In this document: one piece after another, positions 59,880-64,000 of the stretch
Numbering within the stretch: the stretch's first letter is position 1
Layout of the letters: every line of letters starts with the position of its first letter
Assembly (NCBI GenBank): GCA_044226865.1
Contig: JBGAGE010000012.1
Location: forward strand, 62,001 to 126,000
DNA: 64,000 nt
Direction: 5' to 3'
From: TMP-86 sp044226865
GTDB lineage: Bacteria > Pseudomonadota > Gammaproteobacteria > Steroidobacterales > Steroidobacteraceae
Program-made: the position numbers and the translations under genes
Notes under the pieces: model-generated
Databases searched by the model: none
The model's input: the letters and a program-made list of their open reading frames with translations, nothing else
What the model was told of the DNA's origin: nothing

Positions 59880-62336
59880 GTGACCCAAGTTTCGCTTCCC
59901 AGTCATGCCCGTGTCGTCGTCGTCGGTGGCGGCGTCATCGGAACCTCCGTGGCTTATCACCTCGCCGCCATGGGTTGGAAGGACATCGTGCTGCTGGAGC
60001 GCGACAAGCTCACCTCGGGCACCACCTGGCATGCGGCGGGCTTGATGGTCACCTTCGGTTCGACGTCCGAGACCTCCACGGAGATGCGCAAGTACACCCG
60101 GGCGCTGTACAGCCGGTTGGAAGCGGAGACCGGCCAGGCCACGGGCTTTGCACCCATCGGCTTCATCGAGGTGGCGGCCGATGATGACCGGCTGGAGGAG
60201 TATCGGCGCGTGTCGGCCTTCAACCGTTATTGCGGGGTGGACGTGCATGAGATCTCGCCTTCGCAGGTGAAGGAGCTGTTCCCGCTGGCGAAGGTCGATG
60301 ACATCCGCGCAGGCTTCTATGTGAAGGAAGACGGGCGCGTGAATCCGGTGGACGTCACCATGGCACTGGGCAAGGGCGCGCGCATGCGCGGCGTGAAGAT
60401 CTTCGAAGGTGTTCCCGCGACGGGCGTGACGCAGGAGCGGGGCCGGGTCACCGGCGTGCGCACCGCGCACGGCGACATCCGCGCCGACTACGTGGTGAAT
60501 TGCTGCGGCATGTGGGCGCGCCAGTTCGGCGCACTGGCGGGGGTGAACGTGCCCAACCAGGCCGCCGAGCATTACTACCTCATCACCGAGCCCATCAAGG
60601 ATTTGCCGAAGATGCCGGTGCTCGAGGATCCGGGCGCGTATGGCTACTACCGCGAGGAGGGCGGCGGCCTCATGGTTGGCCTGTTCGAGCCCGTGTGCGC
60701 GCCGTGGAAGATCGAGGGCATTCCATCGGATTTTTCCTTCGGCGAGTTGCCGCCGGATTGGGAACGCATGACGCCATTCCTCGAGAAGGCGATGTCGCGC
60801 GTGCCCATCACCTCGGAAGTCGGCATGAAGAAATTCTTCTGCGGCCCCGAGAGCTTTACGCCGGATCTGCGCCCCGTGGTGGGCGAGTCGCCCGAGCTGC
60901 GCGGGTACTTCGTCGCCGCCGGCTTGAATTCGGTGGGCGTGCTCACGGGTGGCGGGCTGGGGCGCGTGCTGGCGCATTGGATCATCAACGGCTCACCCGA
61001 TGTGGATGTCACCGGTTTCAACATCGACCGCCTGCACACCTACCAGGCCAATCCCGAGTACCGGCGTGAGCGCACGGTCGAATCCCTTGGCCTCGTCTAC
61101 AAATGCCATTACCCCGCCATGTCGATGAAGACCGCACGCGGCGCGCGGCGCTCTCCGTTTCACGAGCGGTTGGCGGCGGCAGGCGCCTATTTCAAGGAAG
61201 TCAGTGGCTGGGAGAGCCCTGACTGGTACGGCGAGCCGGGCACCGATCCGGATCCGGGCCCGCTGTCCTGGGGCCGTCACCGCTGGTTCGGCAATTGGCA
61301 GCGTGAGCACCAGGCCGCGCGTAACAACGTCATCGTGATGGACATGTCGTTCATGGGGAAATTCCTGGTGCAGGGGCGCGATGCGGGCGCGCAACTCAAC
61401 CGCATCTCCGGCAACGATGTCGACGGACCCGCCGGCATGATCACCTACACGCAGTGGATGAACGAGCAAGGCCGGCTCGAGGCCGATCTCACCGTCACCA
61501 AGTTGGCGCAGGACAAATTCCTGGTCGTGGTCACCGACACCATGGTGAAGCACGCGGAAACCTGGATGAAGCGCCAGTTCGCCGCCGATGCGCATGCCTT
61601 CGTCACCGACGTCACCTCGGCCTACGGGCAGCTCAACGTGCAGGGCCCGCGTTCGCGGGAACTGTTACAGAAACTCACGCACGAGGACCTGTCGAACGAG
61701 GCCTTCCCGTTCCGCGCCGCGCGCGAGATCGACATCGGCTTCGCGCGTGCGCTGTGTGTGCGCATCACCTATCTGGGCGAGCTGGGCTACGAGCTCTACA
61801 TCCCGAGCGAGCAGGCGCTGCACGTCTACGACCGCCTGGTCGAGGCAGGGCGCGAGTTCGGCCTGGTGCATGCCGGCCTCAAGGCGCTGGGGAGCCTGCG
61901 CATGGAAAAGGGCTATCGTGACTACGGCCACGACATCGACAACACCGACGATCCGTACGAGACCGGCCTGGGCTTCGCGCTGGATCTCAAGAAGCCCGGC
62001 GGTTTCATCGGCAAGGATGCAGTCCTGGCGCGCAAGGCCAAGGGGCCCTTGCGCCGCCGGTTGGTGCAGGTGCTGGTGCAGGATCCCGAGCCACTCATGT
62101 ATCACGTGGAAGTGGTGCGCCGCGATGGCGCGCCCGTGGGCTATGTGCGCGCCGCTTCCTATGGTCATACCTTGGGCGGAGCGGTGGGCCTCGCGATGAT
62201 CGAACCGGATGCGGAGGTCAGCGCGGAGTATCTCGCCAGCGGCCATTGGGAAGTGGAGATCGCCGGCAAACGGTACCCCTGCAGCGTGTCCGCCCGTCCC
62301 CTGTATGACCCGGAGAATCGCCGCATCAAGCAATGA
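59880..62336 (+). CDS. Dimethylglycine/sarcosine dehydrogenase-like flavoprotein (FAD-GcvT fusion)
   Basis: 818 aa. The N-terminal DAO-type FAD domain (residues 1-390) starts VVVVGGGVIGTSVAYHLA and has TSGTTWHAAGL, where the His can carry covalent FAD. The middle and C-terminal part (about 400-818) is a GcvT-like folate domain with VLVQGRDAG..LNRISGNDVD, LNVQGPRSRELLQKL and GELGYELYIPSEQA. It demethylates an N-methyl amine and passes the one-carbon unit to tetrahydrofolate. GTG start with AGGA upstream. Exact substrate not readable. Confidence 0.88.
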   Translation: MTQVSLPSHARVVVVGGGVIGTSVAYHLAAMGWKDIVLLERDKLTSGTTWHAAGLMVTFGSTSETSTEMRKYTRALYSRLEAETGQATGFAPIGFIEVAADDDRLEEYRRVSAFNRYCGVDVHEISPSQVKELFPLAKVDDIRAGFYVKEDGRVNPVDVTMALGKGARMRGVKIFEGVPATGVTQERGRVTGVRTAHGDIRADYVVNCCGMWARQFGALAGVNVPNQAAEHYYLITEPIKDLPKMPVLEDPGAYGYYREEGGGLMVGLFEPVCAPWKIEGIPSDFSFGELPPDWERMTPFLEKAMSRVPITSEVGMKKFFCGPESFTPDLRPVVGESPELRGYFVAAGLNSVGVLTGGGLGRVLAHWIINGSPDVDVTGFNIDRLHTYQANPEYRRERTVESLGLVYKCHYPAMSMKTARGARRSPFHERLAAAGAYFKEVSGWESPDWYGEPGTDPDPGPLSWGRHRWFGNWQREHQAARNNVIVMDMSFMGKFLVQGRDAGAQLNRISGNDVDGPAGMITYTQWMNEQGRLEADLTVTKLAQDKFLVVVTDTMVKHAETWMKRQFAADAHAFVTDVTSAYGQLNVQGPRSRELLQKLTHEDLSNEAFPFRAAREIDIGFARALCVRITYLGELGYELYIPSEQALHVYDRLVEAGREFGLVHAGLKALGSLRMEKGYRDYGHDIDNTDDPYETGLGFALDLKKPGGFIGKDAVLARKAKGPLRRRLVQVLVQDPEPLMYHVEVVRRDGAPVGYVRAASYGHTLGGAVGLAMIEPDAEVSAEYLASGHWEVEIAGKRYPCSVSARPLYDPENRRIKQ

Positions 62337-62468
62337 GGCCGTCCGGCGGCCCGCCGGTCGGTGGCCCGCGCGACGGCGTACGCCGACAACACTTGCACAC
62401 CGCCGCTGACTGCGACCCTTACGCCGTTGGCCGCACCCTGCTGCCTGACACCACAGCAGGAGATGCTC

Positions 62469-63047
62469 ATGTCGATCTTGGACAAGATGGTGGCGGCGGT
62501 CACGCCACCCGAAAGCGAAGAGGCCAGGCGCGAAGCCCGCAGCCGGGCGCGCGCATCCTCCACCGGCAGCGCCGACTGGCTCGGCATGGTGCTCGACCAC
62601 CACGAGCAGATCGAGGCAGCCTTTGCGGCCGTTCGCAGCGCCGAAGGGGCCGGACGGATCCTCGCCTTGAGGCAGCTCGCCGTGCTGCTCACCGGGCATT
62701 CCAATGCGGAGGAATCCGTGCTGTATCCGGCGATGGCCAGGGCGGACGAAAAGGGCCACGCACTCATGGCCTATGGTGAGCAGGCCACCGCCAAGATGCA
62801 GATGGGTTTGCTCGAAGGATTGCCGCCGATGAGCCAGGAATTCCTGGACAAGCTGGAGCATATCCGCGGCGCGGTCGTGCACCACATGTACTCGGAAGAG
62901 GACAAGTGGTTTCCGGAGTTGGTGCAGGCCACGCTCGGGGCGGAGCAAAGCAAGCTGGGCCAGCGCTATCAGGAGGAGTTCGACCGCTACGTCGGCGGTA
63001 CCACGGACTGGGAGGATGAGCCGCGCATGACCCGCTCCGGTACCTGA
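62469..63047 (+). CDS. Hemerythrin HHE-domain protein
   Basis: 192 aa. AGGAG six bases upstream fixes ATG 62469 over ATG 62463. Metal ligands are spread over four helices: MVLDHHEQIE, LLTGHSNAEESVLYPA, HHMYSEEDKWFPEL. It would bind a di-iron site for oxygen, nitric oxide or redox sensing. The N-terminal 35 residues are Arg/Glu/Ala-rich and precede the domain. The neighbours do not suggest a pathway. Confidence 0.85.
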   Translation: MSILDKMVAAVTPPESEEARREARSRARASSTGSADWLGMVLDHHEQIEAAFAAVRSAEGAGRILALRQLAVLLTGHSNAEESVLYPAMARADEKGHALMAYGEQATAKMQMGLLEGLPPMSQEFLDKLEHIRGAVVHHMYSEEDKWFPELVQATLGAEQSKLGQRYQEEFDRYVGGTTDWEDEPRMTRSGT

Positions 63048-63160
63048 TCGGTTCCCGGCGGGTCGTCCACGGGCGGCTGCTGAAATGCCGGCAATGCCGT
63101 ATCCTGCTGCGCGAGCTTCACCGATCCCGGTGAACGAACCTGCGCCAGTGGTGATGTGGC

Positions 63161-64000
63161 ATGAACGATCGCAACGATTTGGGTCTGGACGATCCCATTA
63201 CCCGCCGTGATTTCGTCGCCGGGGTGGCCGCCGCCGCGGGGCTGCTTGCAGCACAGGCCTCCCCGGCGCAAGCGCCGGCCGGCGCGGGCACGGCGGCTGC
63301 GGCGCCGGGCGCCGTCATCGATCCGACGGCAGATTACCCGCCGCTGCGCAGTGGTCTTCGCGGGCAATACCCGGGTTCATTCGAGGCAGCGCATCAAGTC
63401 CGCGATGGCCGCTTCGGCGGCACCCTGGCAGCCGCCGACACGGGGGAGCACTACGACCTGGTCGTCGTGGGAGCAGGAATCTCGGGCCTCGCCAGCGCGC
63501 ACTTCTTCCGCAAGGCGCTCGGGCCACAATGCAAGGTCCTCATCCTCGACAATCACGATGACTTCGGCGGGCACGCCAAGCGCAACGAATTCCGCATCAA
63601 CGGCCGCACGTTCCTGTCCTTCGGCGGCACGATGAGCATTGAAACGCCGTTTCCCTACAGCTTCACAGCCAAGGCGTTGCTCGCCGAGCTCGGCGTGGAT
63701 GCGTCGAGCTTCTCGCGCTACGAACGTCCGGAGCTGTTGAAGGGATTGGGGGCGGGAGTGTTCTTCAACGCCGAGGATTTCGGCGGCGACCGGATGGTGG
63801 CGGGGATGGGCGAAAAGCCATGGCCGGAGTTCTTCCGCCAGGCGTCGCTGCGCGAGGACATGCGCGATGACCTGATCCGCATTCATACCGAGCGGGTGGA
63901 CTACCTGCCGGGATTGAGTCCGGTCGACAAGGCGCAGCGGCTCAAGCAGATGAGCTATGCCACCTTTCTCACCGTGCATGCGGGCTTGCGACCGGAAAGC
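63161..64000 (+). CDS. Tat-exported FAD oxidoreductase, spermidine-dehydrogenase-like (3' end outside window)
   Basis: 280 residues visible, frame open at the window edge. A twin-arginine signal (DPITRRDFVAGVAAAAGLLAA, residues 11-31) is followed by YPPLRSGLRGQYPGSFEAAHQVRDG and an FAD Rossmann motif DLVVVGAGISGLASAHFF with DNHDDFGGHAKRNEF downstream. This N-terminal pattern is the one seen in SpdH-like polyamine dehydrogenases. Tat export implies folding with FAD in the cytoplasm before transport. ATG 63161 is chosen for the intact Tat signal. Confidence 0.85.
   Translation, partial: MNDRNDLGLDDPITRRDFVAGVAAAAGLLAAQASPAQAPAGAGTAAAAPGAVIDPTADYPPLRSGLRGQYPGSFEAAHQVRDGRFGGTLAAADTGEHYDLVVVGAGISGLASAHFFRKALGPQCKVLILDNHDDFGGHAKRNEFRINGRTFLSFGGTMSIETPFPYSFTAKALLAELGVDASSFSRYERPELLKGLGAGVFFNAEDFGGDRMVAGMGEKPWPEFFRQASLREDMRDDLIRIHTERVDYLPGLSPVDKAQRLKQMSYATFLTVHAGLRPES

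Overview
The window is GC-rich chromosomal DNA, most likely from a gammaproteobacterium of the Xanthomonadales/Nevskiales type. The evidence is a B-family DNA polymerase II, a Tus-like terminus protein, a YqjI/YqjH-like regulator and siderophore-interacting protein pair, and many xanthomonad-style exported M20, DUF885 and YtcJ-type hydrolases. The placement is inferred from gene content only.

Layout. 1-14800: core-like genes, namely a YcaQ-type protein cut by the window edge, a cupin, lipoproteins, ThpR, an exported M20 peptidase between two decayed genes (a heme-binding beta-barrel gene and an agmatinase-like gene), a TlpA/DUF4266/DUF3570/ApbE operon, a beta-propeller protein, a DUF885 peptidase and polB. 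14808-34343: a 19.5 kb integrative and mobilisable element. A P4-type integrase sits beside tRNA-Phe, and the last 15 bases of that tRNA, including CCA, are repeated exactly at 14808. 34405-64000: core-like genes again, including a KfrA-type regulator with a perfect 22-bp palindrome, a second tyrosine recombinase, YqjH/YqjI, a Tus-like gene facing a secreted nuclease across a 20-bp perfect inverted repeat, MsrB-MsrA, transporters, topoisomerase IB, LctP, LigD, a dimethylglycine dehydrogenase-like enzyme and a hemerythrin.

The island has four parts. (1) A retron-like locus (15082-16913): a promoter whose -35 lies inside a palindrome, a 232-nt RNA closed by 9-nt a1/a2-like repeats, a 66-codon small ORF, an XRE regulator and a reverse transcriptase with the retron NAxxH signature. 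This order resembles type VI retrons. (2) A run of mostly unknown genes (17095-20573), each followed by a copy of a dispersed repeat at constant internal spacing, like gene cassettes, and then anmK. (3) A tightly overlapping SDR / Baeyer-Villiger-type monooxygenase / adenylation-ACP-reductase / P450 operon (22083-29176) that probably makes an oxidised, reductively released lipid product. (4) A mobility and maintenance block: excisionase-like HTH, MobC-like protein, relaxase, AlpA, a zeta-like toxin with a 53-aa partner, and the integrase.

The most interesting items are the retron-like locus, the Tus-like gene with its Ter-like inverted repeat, the lipid operon on a mobile element, and the cassette-like repeats.
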